64,000 bases of DNA. It comes from Pelagibaculum spongiae. Lineage in GTDB: Bacteria; Pseudomonadota; Gammaproteobacteria; Enterobacterales; Pelagibaculaceae. The position numbers were made by a program, and so were the translations under genes. Positions 36,441 to 45,569 of this stretch are shown here, piece after piece. The DNA lies in NCBI RefSeq assembly GCF_003097315.1, contig NZ_QDDL01000002.1, forward strand, positions 62,001 through 126,000, written 5' to 3'. Each line of letters begins with the position of its first letter. Within the stretch, counting starts at the first letter, position 1. A model generated the notes under the pieces. It made no database searches and had not been told where the DNA came from. It saw nothing but the letters and a program-made list of their open reading frames with translations.

Positions 36441-37056
36441 AACACTTCTCCCTGTGCGTTTTCAAATAGCCATTCTTATCTAAATAATCAATGACCTGGT
36501 CAGCAGCATCTTCAATAGAAATATTGCTATTTAAAATAGTTATTTCAGGGATTTGTGGTGCTTCATAAGGTGAGTCAATACCAGTGAAATTTTTGATTTC
36601 TCCTGCTCTGGCTTTTTTGTAAAGTCCTTTTGGATCACGCTTTTCGCACTCTTCAATTGAAGTATCGATAAAAACTTCAATAAACTCATGCTGCTGCAAC
36701 ATACGCCTAACCGCAGCACGATTATCACGGAATGGAGAAATAAAAGCGGTTAAAACAATTAAGCCAGCATCGACCATTAAGTTCGCGACTTCTCCAACCC
36801 GACGGATATTTTCGTTACGATCTGCATCGCCAAACCCAAGATCACCGCATAAACCATAACGAACATTATCTCCATCCATTAAATAGGTGTGGTGATAAAG
36901 CTCTGCCAATTTGTGTTCTACAGCACCAGCAATGGTTGATTTCCCCGATCCGCTCAAGCCAGTAAACCACAACAGGCAAGGGCGCTGTTTCTTCATTGCT
37001 GCACGGTGCGCTTTATCAACAGGGTGTTGATGCCAAACAATATTCTTTTTTTCCAT
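36433..37056 (-). CDS. cysC: Adenylylsulfate kinase CysC
   Basis: CysC phosphorylates adenosine 5'-phosphosulfate to PAPS, the sulfate donor. The 207-residue product has P-loop GLSGSGKST (33-41), LMDGDNVRYGLCGDLGF, NIRRVGEVANLMVDAGLIVL, FISPFRDNR and KGLYKKARAGEIKNFTGID, all hallmarks of APS kinase. It lies 10 bp after the SLC13 permease gene. Stand-alone CysC next to cysDN is common in gammaproteobacteria; its use by the two nearby sulfotransferases is inference from context. Confidence 0.97.
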   Translation of the reverse strand: MEKKNIVWHQHPVDKAHRAAMKKQRPCLLWFTGLSGSGKSTIAGAVEHKLAELYHHTYLMDGDNVRYGLCGDLGFGDADRNENIRRVGEVANLMVDAGLIVLTAFISPFRDNRAAVRRMLQQHEFIEVFIDTSIEECEKRDPKGLYKKARAGEIKNFTGIDSPYEAPQIPEITILNSNISIEDAADQVIDYLDKNGYLKTHREKCCA

Positions 37057-37066
37057 AACTAACTCT

Positions 37067-38812
37067 TTAAAAGGGCCAAACCACCGGGATTAACATCAGA
37101 GAAATTGATGCAGTAAGCACACTCAGAGGGAAGCCCAACTTGAAGTAATCGGTAAACTGGTAGCCTCCAGGCCCCATAACCATCAAGTTTGTTTGGTAAC
37201 CCGTAGGTGTTAAAAAACTGGTTGAAGCTGCAATCATTACTGCAACGGCAAAAGGTAGAGGGCTCACCACTGCAGATGCGGCAGCAGACAACGCCACAGG
37301 CAGCATAATGATTGCTGCAGCATTATTACTGATGATTTCAGTCAAGATCAGCGTTAATAAATAAACCATAATCAACAAATGCATAGGTTGATCACCAACA
37401 AGCAATAACAGTGTTGTGACTTGGGCTGCCAATCCTGAATCTGAAAATGCAGCGCCAAGCCCAAGTGCACAAAAAATCACGGCTAAAACTTTATAATCTA
37501 TAGCTTTACTGGCTTCTTCAAATGAAATACAACCTGAAACAATCATTAAAACACTGGCAACAATAGAAGCTTTAAAAATACTCAATACGCCGAAAGCACT
37601 TAAAACAAGCATCAGAGAAAAAACCAGCAGAGAAATAACACTTTTAGTTGCATCAACTTGGGGGCTGTCTGTCAGTTTGCTCACCAGTAAAAAATCACTG
37701 CTATTTCTATAGCGAAATAAAAAACCTTTTTGAGATTCTATTAACAAAGTATCACCTGCTCGCAGGGTAATATCACCTAAGCGGCCTGCAAGGCGCTGCC
37801 CATGGCGACATACACTAAGAACAACTGCACTATATCTATGGCGAAATCGCGCTTGTTTAAGCGTACTTCCAACAATCGGATTAGAGGGCGAGATGACCGC
37901 TTCAAAAAGCCTGCGTTCTGAGCGGTTACCTTCCAGTTTAAAGCGATAGTCATCCGCAATAACCAGACCATGGATATTTTGCAGACCAAGCACAGAGTCT
38001 GGACTACCTGCAAAAATCAAACGATCACCACCTTCAAGCACCGTTTTTGGGCTAACCGCTGTCAGAATTTGCTCACGCTTATGGACCTCAACCAGAAACA
38101 TTCCAGGTAAGTTTCTTAAGCCTGCTTCAATAATATTTTTCCCCACCAACTCGCTTTGAGGCAGTATCAACATCTCAACCATATATTCCCGCGTATGATC
38201 AAAAGTTTCTGTTGAGCCATCACGATTTGGCAGAATTAAATGAGAGAAAAAATGCAAATACAACCAACCTGAAATTGCAATTGGAACACCAACCCAAGCA
38301 ATTTCAAACAGGTCAAATTTATAATTAACAGCACTCTGAACCATGCCATCCACCAACAAATTGGTGCTCGTTCCAATCAGCGTGCAGGTCCCGCCAAGAA
38401 TCGACGCATAGCTAATAGGCAATAACCACTGGGAGGGTGATATGGAAAACCTTCTGGCATGCCCCTGCACTACATGCGTCAACATGGCTACAACTGGGCT
38501 GTTATTAACCACTGCGCTTAATATCGAAGTAAAAATTAGTACCCGCTTTGGTACATAACATTTTTTGGGGCTGTGCATAAAATAACGAGCAAGCAATCTG
38601 GTCGCACCAGTATTTCCAAGCGCTGCAACAACCACATACAATGCAGCCAAAGTAACTAATACCGGGTTGGCAGCCTGACTAATCAGCGATTCGCTATTTG
38701 GGTACAAAAGCAACAAACTGACAAAGGCAAATACAAACCCTTTTACTGGCATTACACGGCCACTAACCAATGCCATTAGCAATACAGCAGTAATAATACT
38801 TACAACTAACAC
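37067..38812 (-). CDS. SLC13-family permease with TrkA-C domains, probable sulfate transporter
   Basis: The 581-residue inner-membrane protein has N-terminal helices including VNNSPVVAMLTHVVQG and the family loop ILGGTCTLIGTSTNLLVDGM. A cytoplasmic insert near residues 205-375 carries two TrkA-C-like domains, seen in SELVGKNIIEAGLRNLPGMF and NPIVGSTLKQARFRHRY. C-terminal helices end with TEIISNNAAAIIMLPVALSA and STSFLTPTGYQTN. GTG at 38812 follows AAGGGG at 7 bp. Homologues lie beside cysDN/cysC in other gammaproteobacteria, so sulfate is the likely substrate. It sits between a sulfotransferase gene and cysC. Confidence 0.9.
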   Translation of the reverse strand: MLVVSIITAVLLMALVSGRVMPVKGFVFAFVSLLLLYPNSESLISQAANPVLVTLAALYVVVAALGNTGATRLLARYFMHSPKKCYVPKRVLIFTSILSAVVNNSPVVAMLTHVVQGHARRFSISPSQWLLPISYASILGGTCTLIGTSTNLLVDGMVQSAVNYKFDLFEIAWVGVPIAISGWLYLHFFSHLILPNRDGSTETFDHTREYMVEMLILPQSELVGKNIIEAGLRNLPGMFLVEVHKREQILTAVSPKTVLEGGDRLIFAGSPDSVLGLQNIHGLVIADDYRFKLEGNRSERRLFEAVISPSNPIVGSTLKQARFRHRYSAVVLSVCRHGQRLAGRLGDITLRAGDTLLIESQKGFLFRYRNSSDFLLVSKLTDSPQVDATKSVISLLVFSLMLVLSAFGVLSIFKASIVASVLMIVSGCISFEEASKAIDYKVLAVIFCALGLGAAFSDSGLAAQVTTLLLLVGDQPMHLLIMVYLLTLILTEIISNNAAAIIMLPVALSAAASAVVSPLPFAVAVMIAASTSFLTPTGYQTNLMVMGPGGYQFTDYFKLGFPLSVLTASISLMLIPVVWPF

Positions 38813-38822
38813 ATCCAGCCCC

Positions 38823-40082
38823 TTAAATACCTTGCACTTCTGTAAGTTGCTGCCCAGTTTTCTTTATAACAACTCGAATGTTTTTCCTGTCACAAGCATC
38901 AGGAAATTTAAAAGTAAAACCAACAAAGCCAGAACGAGGCACAGCATAACGCTTCATTGCTGGTTTAATTAGAGACGCAGTACAATCACCCAAGTGAACT
39001 TGGCCTTGGCCTTTATCATGAAAAACACTTAACTCAACTGGCTTATCTGAATCTGCCCAATATGCAAGCCCTGAAACCTGATCTTTGGTCGGCTTATCAA
39101 TAAAACCATAACACCAGGGCACCCCTCGATTGGTTAATTCAGTTCGTTGCGCCAGCAAGTCCTTACAAAGCTGGTACAACTCAAAGTCTCTCGTATTATT
39201 TTCTTTAATAAGTTCAACTAACGGTTGTGAGACAGCTACTTTTTTATCTTCTGGAATAACATTAAGTCGTTTACCTTTAATGTTTGTTTTATAAGATTTA
39301 TTAAAAATCTCCAAGCTTGAATCATAAGCTTCAGTCAGCCCAACAAATCCAATCAACTGAACCGGCACTCCACCTAAAAATCGGCTTTGTAAATTTTTAA
39401 AACCCTGTTGATTAATAAAGGTTTCAACCGAAGCAGAATAATCATAATGCAGCCGATAGTGGTTAAAATGTGATAAAACCTGCTCTACCGGATGACGAAC
39501 AAAACTGACAATATCTTTGGCAGGAAATACATCCATCATCGATGCCAGGTGAACATGCCCGGTATAAAGCCCGACACCTTGGCGCTGCATATTAAGGTAA
39601 ATTTCATACTGCTGTTTTTTATTCAGCAACATTTCATGAACAATTTTCGAAGTTTCTGGTGATTTTTTACCGTAATTTTTAATTACTGCATCATTACCAA
39701 AATAATCAGCTGCAGCTCTTTTAAAGCTAGTGCCTGCAGTTTTTGGTATATGCACAAAAAACAAAGGCCTATGATGGTTTACAGCATTACATTTTTTCCC
39801 CAAATAGCTAACACTACATTTTTTATCTACCCAGCAAGAAATATCATAAGAAAATCCACACAAACCAGTCCTATGCCGAGAAACCCGCCGCACATCAGGG
39901 CGATAAATATCTGAATGAATCACAACCTGATCGGTGCTCGAGGCTATTTTAATCATCGACCCGGCTAAATCATCCAATGACTCAACCCAACCACGAATCA
40001 ATTGATTATTCGCCTGGTCTACATGACACGAAGGCTCGACATCAGGGCTAATCTTGGCGAATAACTTGCTACCTAACTTCAT
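38823..40082 (-). CDS. Polysaccharide sulfotransferase flanked by accessory domains
   Basis: The 419-residue protein has a central sulfotransferase domain (about 105-320) similar in layout to heparan 2-O/6-O-type enzymes. The 5'-phosphosulfate loop is FFVHIPKTAGTSFKRA (about 108-123) and the 3'-phosphate site is FVRHPVEQVLSHFNHYR (about 194-210). A GH-x-H segment lies between them. N-terminal residues 26-85 (GWV..SDIYRPDV..GLCGFSYDI) and C-terminal residues after about 333 (VSGLAYWAD, then RSGFVGFTFKF) look like two copies of one accessory domain, also present in the GT at 45570-48335. There is no signal peptide, so sulfation is probably cytoplasmic before export. The start overlaps the upstream GT gene stop (ATGA). 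Confidence 0.88.
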   Translation of the reverse strand: MKLGSKLFAKISPDVEPSCHVDQANNQLIRGWVESLDDLAGSMIKIASSTDQVVIHSDIYRPDVRRVSRHRTGLCGFSYDISCWVDKKCSVSYLGKKCNAVNHHRPLFFVHIPKTAGTSFKRAAADYFGNDAVIKNYGKKSPETSKIVHEMLLNKKQQYEIYLNMQRQGVGLYTGHVHLASMMDVFPAKDIVSFVRHPVEQVLSHFNHYRLHYDYSASVETFINQQGFKNLQSRFLGGVPVQLIGFVGLTEAYDSSLEIFNKSYKTNIKGKRLNVIPEDKKVAVSQPLVELIKENNTRDFELYQLCKDLLAQRTELTNRGVPWCYGFIDKPTKDQVSGLAYWADSDKPVELSVFHDKGQGQVHLGDCTASLIKPAMKRYAVPRSGFVGFTFKFPDACDRKNIRVVIKKTGQQLTEVQGI

Positions 40083-42361
40083 ATCGAAAAATCTTCTCTG
40101 GAACGGGTTAAATTAGGGTTATAAAAAGGGTCATTTGCTAGCTGATATCCCCAGCGAGACAACAATAATGATTTTTCCTTGTCGAATCGCTGTTGCTTTT
40201 CTGGCGAATTATCATCACCACGAGTTTTTGATTCATGGTGAAGCAGCTCAGCATAAGGAGTGTAAATATTTTTGTAGCCTTTTTGCTGCACCCGCAAACA
40301 AAAATCGACATCATTGTAAGCCACTACAAAAGCTTCATCTAAACCACCAACTTCCTCATATATTTCTTTACGAATAACCAGGCAAGCCGCAGTTACTGCA
40401 GATAGTTGCTGACGAATTTGGGCTCGGCAAAAATAACCTGGCTGGCTATTATCTAGCCCACGGTGAGAATGCGCAGCATAACCACCTAAACCAAGAATCA
40501 CCCCAGCGTGCTGAATTGTATTATCGGGATACAATAATTTGGCACCCACGCAACCAGTCGTTGGTCTGATTGCCAAAGAGACCATTTCTGATAGCCAATC
40601 ACTGTTAGTTATTTCTATATCATTATTTAACAGGCAAACTAATTCGCCATCCGCATGAGCTACAGCGTGGTTGTTAATTCGAGAGTAATTAAACCCCCCA
40701 TCATCACGAATAACTTTAAAACTGGATTTACTTGAAAGCATAGAGAGATATTTAAGCGTTTCTGGTTCAACAGAACCATTGTCCAAAACTATCACCTCAT
40801 AATTTTCATAAGCTGTTTTAGTAATTAAAGTTTCAATACACGGTTTCAATACTTCCAAGCCATCGCGGGTAGGGATAATAATGGAAACCAGAGGTAACTG
40901 CTGGGGAAGGGCATAATCAACCTTATAAAAATTGGTTCTGTCTGCATGGCAAACCATGGCATTGGAATCATATTTATGTATATGGTCAGTTAATGCTTTT
41001 AATCCTGCTTCTGTGGCGTAATTTTTTGCTCCCGCATCGCTTGCGGTAGAGCCTTCTACCATTCTCCAATGGTACAGCACCTTAGGAATATGAATAATAT
41101 TCTCAGCGCCAACAACTTCAGATGCACGAAGAATCAAATCATAATCTTGTGCACCTTCATAACCTAGGTGCATGCCGCCTAGCTTATCTAATAGTGTTTT
41201 TTCATAGCAACATAAATGGGTAACGTAATTATGTGACCGAAGTAGTTCAATGTTCCAGTCACTTTTAAAATGGGGGGCAATCCTTTCTCCAGCTTCCGAC
41301 ATTAAGTCTTCGTCGGAGTAAAATACTTTTGCTTGAGGGTTTTCTGCTATTGACAAAGCCAGTTCATTTAATGCTTGGGGAGCAAGCATATCATCATGGT
41401 CAAGAAATAATAAAAAATCACCGGTCGATTTTTGAATACCGCTATTAGTCGCAGCACAAATATGACCATTTTTCTCTCGATGAACAATTACTAGACGGTC
41501 ATCATCTAATGCATGCCATTTTTTTAAACAACTTAAGCTCTCAAGCGAGTTAGATGCATCATCGACAATAATCAATTGCCAGTTAGCATAATTCTGCGCC
41601 ACAACAGAATTAAAACAAGCGTCTAACCAAGCGGGTTCTGCATTGTAAGTAGGCACTATAATAGAAAATAAAATAGAACAGCTGTCGCTTTTATCACGCC
41701 ATAACTCTGGCTCTTGGTTGACGATCCAATTTAGATAGCCCGTTGGCATGGGTGAATTTTCAAATAATTTATCATAGTCAGCGTATATAGCTTTAACATT
41801 CACATTGCAGTTAACAATGCTTGCGCTTTTATTGAAGTTTCGTAGCTTTTTTAACATCAAACGCTTGGCATATATAGAATGTAATTTTACCAATTTAAAA
41901 TCGACATTACTTGCCAAGTGTGCTTTTACACCAAAATTACTAACCGATTCACTCTTTACCTCACTCACAGACCAATATATTGTTTCAGCCGCATTCGGGA
42001 AATAGCATATCCGTTTAAAAATTTGTGGTTGAGTAGCGGTAGCACCAATAGACAATTTAAAAAATTCATTGTCGTTTTCTTCATCTGTAAAAAAATAATT
42101 CAAAGTCGATACTGGGCAGCTTACCACAGTCACTTCTAGCATATAGTAGCCAAGAAGCGAGGCTGGCAAAGGGTTCGCTAGTTCAAAAGCACACACCTTA
42201 TTTCTATAACAAACATTTCGCTTTAACTTATTTTTTTTTATATTTGATATTTTTTCGTCAAGATCAGCAAGCTCAATTTTTTTTTCACGCTGAAAACTCA
42301 AATAAAACGAACAGTAGAACCAACGCTTACAGCTAGAAATTACGTCCTTAAAAAAACACAT
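40079..42361 (-). CDS. Two-domain GT2 glycosyltransferase with N-terminal extension
   Basis: About 760 residues. A beta-rich N-terminal region of some 200 residues is unrecognised. The first GT2 domain (about 230-450) has FSIIVPTYNAEPAWLDACFN, IVDDASNS and LFLDHDDML. The second (about 485-740) has SIIIPTRDGLEVLKPCIETL, VLDNGSVE, YSRINNHAVAHADGELVCLL with NNDIEI, and YNDVDFCLRVQQKGY. I chose the ATG at 42361 over TTG 42382. It overlaps the sulfotransferase gene by four bases, so glycosyl transfer and sulfation may be coupled in expression. It resembles the double GT2 at 31370-33172. Confidence 0.9.
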   Translation of the reverse strand: MCFFKDVISSCKRWFYCSFYLSFQREKKIELADLDEKISNIKKNKLKRNVCYRNKVCAFELANPLPASLLGYYMLEVTVVSCPVSTLNYFFTDEENDNEFFKLSIGATATQPQIFKRICYFPNAAETIYWSVSEVKSESVSNFGVKAHLASNVDFKLVKLHSIYAKRLMLKKLRNFNKSASIVNCNVNVKAIYADYDKLFENSPMPTGYLNWIVNQEPELWRDKSDSCSILFSIIVPTYNAEPAWLDACFNSVVAQNYANWQLIIVDDASNSLESLSCLKKWHALDDDRLVIVHREKNGHICAATNSGIQKSTGDFLLFLDHDDMLAPQALNELALSIAENPQAKVFYSDEDLMSEAGERIAPHFKSDWNIELLRSHNYVTHLCCYEKTLLDKLGGMHLGYEGAQDYDLILRASEVVGAENIIHIPKVLYHWRMVEGSTASDAGAKNYATEAGLKALTDHIHKYDSNAMVCHADRTNFYKVDYALPQQLPLVSIIIPTRDGLEVLKPCIETLITKTAYENYEVIVLDNGSVEPETLKYLSMLSSKSSFKVIRDDGGFNYSRINNHAVAHADGELVCLLNNDIEITNSDWLSEMVSLAIRPTTGCVGAKLLYPDNTIQHAGVILGLGGYAAHSHRGLDNSQPGYFCRAQIRQQLSAVTAACLVIRKEIYEEVGGLDEAFVVAYNDVDFCLRVQQKGYKNIYTPYAELLHHESKTRGDDNSPEKQQRFDKEKSLLLSRWGYQLANDPFYNPNLTRSREDFSI

Positions 42362-42449
42362 ACCACTCTCAATAGAAAACAACTTAACAAACTATTTATA
42401 ATAAAAAACCATCACATTGCTAGCGATTCAAAGTCTTGTTTATAAACAT

Positions 42450-43376
42450 TTAAATAGACACCTTCTTATCAAGTTCTTTTCGTCGATGCATTGTCTTCTG
42501 GTTATGCTTATACATAAAATCAGCCATTGCTTGGCTAACATCTGGATGACGCAAACCATACTCCATATTGGCTAGCATATAACCTGCCTTACTACCGCAA
42601 TCATGGCTTTTACCGACCATTGAATAGGCCTCTACGTTTTCAAACTCCATCAGCGTTGATATTGCATCGGTTAGCTGAATTTCATCGCCAGCGCCGGGTT
42701 TTGTTGTATCGAGAATATCCCAAATAGCCGCAGACAATACATAACGACCTACAACCGCAAGGTTAGAGGGTGCATCTTTTAAAGCAGGCTTTTCAACCAT
42801 ACCAGCCATATCCACTGCTTGGCCAGGTTGAATATTTTTACCGCCGCAATCAACAATCCCATAATTAGAAACAAGCGCCTCAGCTACACCCTCAACCATA
42901 ATTTGGCTCTTGGCATTTTCTCGAAAACGGTTAATCATATCGGCTAAATTATCTTTCGATAAGTCACATGCTGCATCATCTACCAACACATCCGGTAGCA
43001 ATACAATAAAAGGGTTATTGCCAATACAAGGTCGCGCACACGAAATAGCATGCCCTAATCCCTTAGCTTCTCCTTGGCGCACATGCATAATCGTTACGCC
43101 TTTCGGACAAATAGCACGCACCTCATCTAGCAACTGACGCTTAACTCGCGCTTCAAGGGTCGCTTCTAATTCAAAACTCTTATCGAAATGATCTTCAATC
43201 GAGTTTTTACTAGAATGTGTCACCAATACAATTTGTTTAACGCCTGCCGCAATTGCTTCATTAACCACATATTGAATTAATGGTTTATCAATAATCGGCA
43301 ACATTTCTTTTGGTATTGCCTTTGTTGCTGGGAGCATTCGAGTCCCAAGGCCTGCTACGGGTATAATGGCTTTCAT
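42450..43376 (-). CDS. galU: UTP--glucose-1-phosphate uridylyltransferase (second copy)
   Basis: This 308-residue GalU paralogue has the signature [20 protein letters not shown], then [49 protein letters not shown] and [11 protein letters not shown] start at ATG 43376 because the protein family begins MKAIIPVAG. Upstream in-frame codons would overlap the neighbouring gene and add residues foreign to the family. It lies 1 bp after the WcbI-fusion stop. It differs clearly from the first GalU, so it is not a recent duplicate. A dedicated UDP-glucose supply for the capsule is inferred. Confidence 0.95.
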   Translation of the reverse strand: MKAIIPVAGLGTRMLPATKAIPKEMLPIIDKPLIQYVVNEAIAAGVKQIVLVTHSSKNSIEDHFDKSFELEATLEARVKRQLLDEVRAICPKGVTIMHVRQGEAKGLGHAISCARPCIGNNPFIVLLPDVLVDDAACDLSKDNLADMINRFRENAKSQIMVEGVAEALVSNYGIVDCGGKNIQPGQAVDMAGMVEKPALKDAPSNLAVVGRYVLSAAIWDILDTTKPGAGDEIQLTDAISTLMEFENVEAYSMVGKSHDCGSKAGYMLANMEYGLRHPDVSQAMADFMYKHNQKTMHRRKELDKKVSI

Positions 43377-43377
43377 A

Positions 43378-44829
43378 TTAGTATATTGAATCTCCCTGTT
43401 GAACCTGAGACCAATGATTGACTTTTTTATGTGACAAATCATTAACCAAATCAAAATATGGTTTTAACTCAGACTGAGGGATACATTCCACACCATCATC
43501 AATTAATTGATTAAAAACACCTGGGCCAGATACTTCCCACACATTATTACTAAACTTCTTTGAGACATTCTCAAGAATCATCAAAAAGACTTTATAAATA
43601 TCTTCATTTTTAGAAGGTGTAGCAATAAAACCATTCCATATGGCACCATGCCACTTCTTCATCAATATCAAATTGTATTTATCACTCAGAAGTTCCTTTA
43701 GAGGAAGGATGCACCTTGTCGCAGCATCAACGTATACACCACCATTCAAATATGTATATGCAACTCGAAACACATCAGACTGCATAGCTGGTATTTTTAT
43801 ACTCTCGAAAACAGCAGCCAAATCCTTGCCGAAATTATCCATCATAAATACGATCGCATCAGATCTAGTATATAAACAATAATTAAAATCTGGATTTAGA
43901 TCCTTCCACGTTCCCATCAGTTCTGATATTTCAGTTGGAACCGTATCAGAATTCCAATATTGAACAATTGTCTTAGGGATAAAAAAAGATGTCTGCTTTT
44001 TGACTTGAGATGATATATTATAAAGTTTGTAGAAGTCACTGACTAAATCATAATCATTCCTAAAGTGAACTCCAGACATTTGGGCGTTTAAAACATTCCC
44101 CACCCTGAACCCCATACCTTTATGATAAGTCTCACCTTCTTTCCTGTCCTCTAAGCTTAAAGGAATGAACGGCCCTAGGGGTTCTCCGATAGAGTAAGTA
44201 TCTTCAACGCTTAGACCTAGGTGTTTTAGAATACGAGATGAATATTCAATTAACAGCAATGAAGTTGGGTGGTTAAATGTATGAAATAATCTTTCAGTCG
44301 CATAATTCTCAATGATATAATCAACAACTTTAACATCAACCCGAAGCTCTCTATTTTTCAGTTCAGAAATGGATTGCTCAATCGCTACCATAGAAATACT
44401 TTCAAGATAGTTATGACTAGACAATATTTGCTTACACTCAGTCAATCCTACTCCGTACATCCAGTTTTTATAAATAGTCTTATTATGGTATTCCCCCATA
44501 GGCCCCTGTAGCGTTGACCTACAAGGATCTCTATAATAAAACCAATCTACATCATAAATCTGGGCATATAAATTTATTATACTTATCACTTTGTTTTTGT
44601 ATTTATTTTTTAATGCAGTAGTCCTAACAAATCCACAAGGGTATGAATCTGCCACAAGCTGAGTCACAATTACATCAGCAGTATCGAATATTTGAGCGTA
44701 CTTCTCTTCATCCTCAAGATTAAGTAGATGAACAATAGCCACACCGACAATATTAATCCGCTCATTAGCCCCCATTATTTCTGCCAAAGGCCTCGCTTGG
44801 CAGTTACCTACAATCGCAACTTTAAGCAT
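43378..44829 (-). CDS. WcbI-like domain fused to a Caps_synth glycosyltransferase domain
   Basis: The 483-residue protein joins two polysaccharide enzymes. Residues 1-270 begin [20 protein letters not shown] and contain [15 protein letters not shown], like WcbI, an SGNH-fold capsule modification enzyme thought to be an acetyltransferase. Residues about 285-483 contain [18 protein letters not shown], then [20 protein letters not shown] followed by AATRC, the pattern of Caps_synth/Gly_transf_sug glycosyltransferases (GG-x-x-x-D-A-T type). No membrane segment is seen. It overlaps the sulfotransferase gene upstream by 8 bp. I infer a bifunctional sugar transferase/acyl modifier; substrates are unknown. 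Confidence 0.82.
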   Translation of the reverse strand: MLKVAIVGNCQARPLAEIMGANERINIVGVAIVHLLNLEDEEKYAQIFDTADVIVTQLVADSYPCGFVRTTALKNKYKNKVISIINLYAQIYDVDWFYYRDPCRSTLQGPMGEYHNKTIYKNWMYGVGLTECKQILSSHNYLESISMVAIEQSISELKNRELRVDVKVVDYIIENYATERLFHTFNHPTSLLLIEYSSRILKHLGLSVEDTYSIGEPLGPFIPLSLEDRKEGETYHKGMGFRVGNVLNAQMSGVHFRNDYDLVSDFYKLYNISSQVKKQTSFFIPKTIVQYWNSDTVPTEISELMGTWKDLNPDFNYCLYTRSDAIVFMMDNFGKDLAAVFESIKIPAMQSDVFRVAYTYLNGGVYVDAATRCILPLKELLSDKYNLILMKKWHGAIWNGFIATPSKNEDIYKVFLMILENVSKKFSNNVWEVSGPGVFNQLIDDGVECIPQSELKPYFDLVNDLSHKKVNHWSQVQQGDSIY

Positions 44830-45559
44830 AGTTTCTTTCCGTCTTCAAATAAGAATATAACGTCAAATCGTCCTCATTAATTGCAATCACTTTTTCAAAA
44901 ATAGAATCGCCAACATTGCGTTTAAAATCAGACATTTTATCTTCTATAGATTTTGATACCCTAGATACATTCTTTTCCACCACCTCCAAAGAAGTACCTT
45001 TTAAATCCGTTGCATTCAATAGATCCTCAAGACGCTTCAACGAGGCTGCATAATCACCCACGTCACCCACGAAAGCTAGCTCATCAATGGCACGCTTAGA
45101 GCGCTCAAGCTCAGAGCCTGCATCAGGAGTAAACATTGTCATGAATCTTTCGATATGAAAATTACGACACTGCCTGTCATGAGATAGCGATAAGCGTATT
45201 TCAATATAACCCGCCAGGTCAGTATTTCTGGCTAAAACAGAACCAAAACCATTACCACCTTGTTTCTTCTCAAAGGAATAAGCAGATATAATGCGATCAA
45301 TTGGATGACGCATAAAAATAACAGGGATTATATTTACACCTTCAATTTTCGGCACGGGAAAAATAGCAGTATGAGACGAAAAGCATTTTGCTTGTGGATT
45401 ATCAATTATCCATTGTTTAAGCTGCTGTCTATTTAGCGCCTGATTTAATGGGAATTCTTTTGTTACCCACTCATCACCCTTGAAGTTATCTTTGAAAGAC
45501 TCGTCAAGTGAAGTGCCGGCATTTTTAAATAAATGGTAATGTAATATTACGGTTCTCAT
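44822..45559 (-). CDS. Second sulfotransferase of the capsule cluster
   Basis: The 245-residue protein starts MRTVILHYHLFKNAGTSLDE, where HLFKNAGTS is the 5'-phosphosulfate-binding loop. VIFMRHPIDRIISAYSFEK (around residues 81-99) is the 3'-phosphate site. An SSHTAIFPVP segment lies between them. It lacks the accessory domains of the other sulfotransferase and is not closely similar, so it probably sulfates a different position or sugar. ATG 45559 is chosen because the strand before the PAPS loop starts there; an upstream in-frame codon at 45598 would overlap the preceding gene by 29 bp. No signal peptide. Confidence 0.87.
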   Translation of the reverse strand: MRTVILHYHLFKNAGTSLDESFKDNFKGDEWVTKEFPLNQALNRQQLKQWIIDNPQAKCFSSHTAIFPVPKIEGVNIIPVIFMRHPIDRIISAYSFEKKQGGNGFGSVLARNTDLAGYIEIRLSLSHDRQCRNFHIERFMTMFTPDAGSELERSKRAIDELAFVGDVGDYAASLKRLEDLLNATDLKGTSLEVVEKNVSRVSKSIEDKMSDFKRNVGDSIFEKVIAINEDDLTLYSYLKTERNYA

Positions 45560-45569
45560 ATTTCTTACT

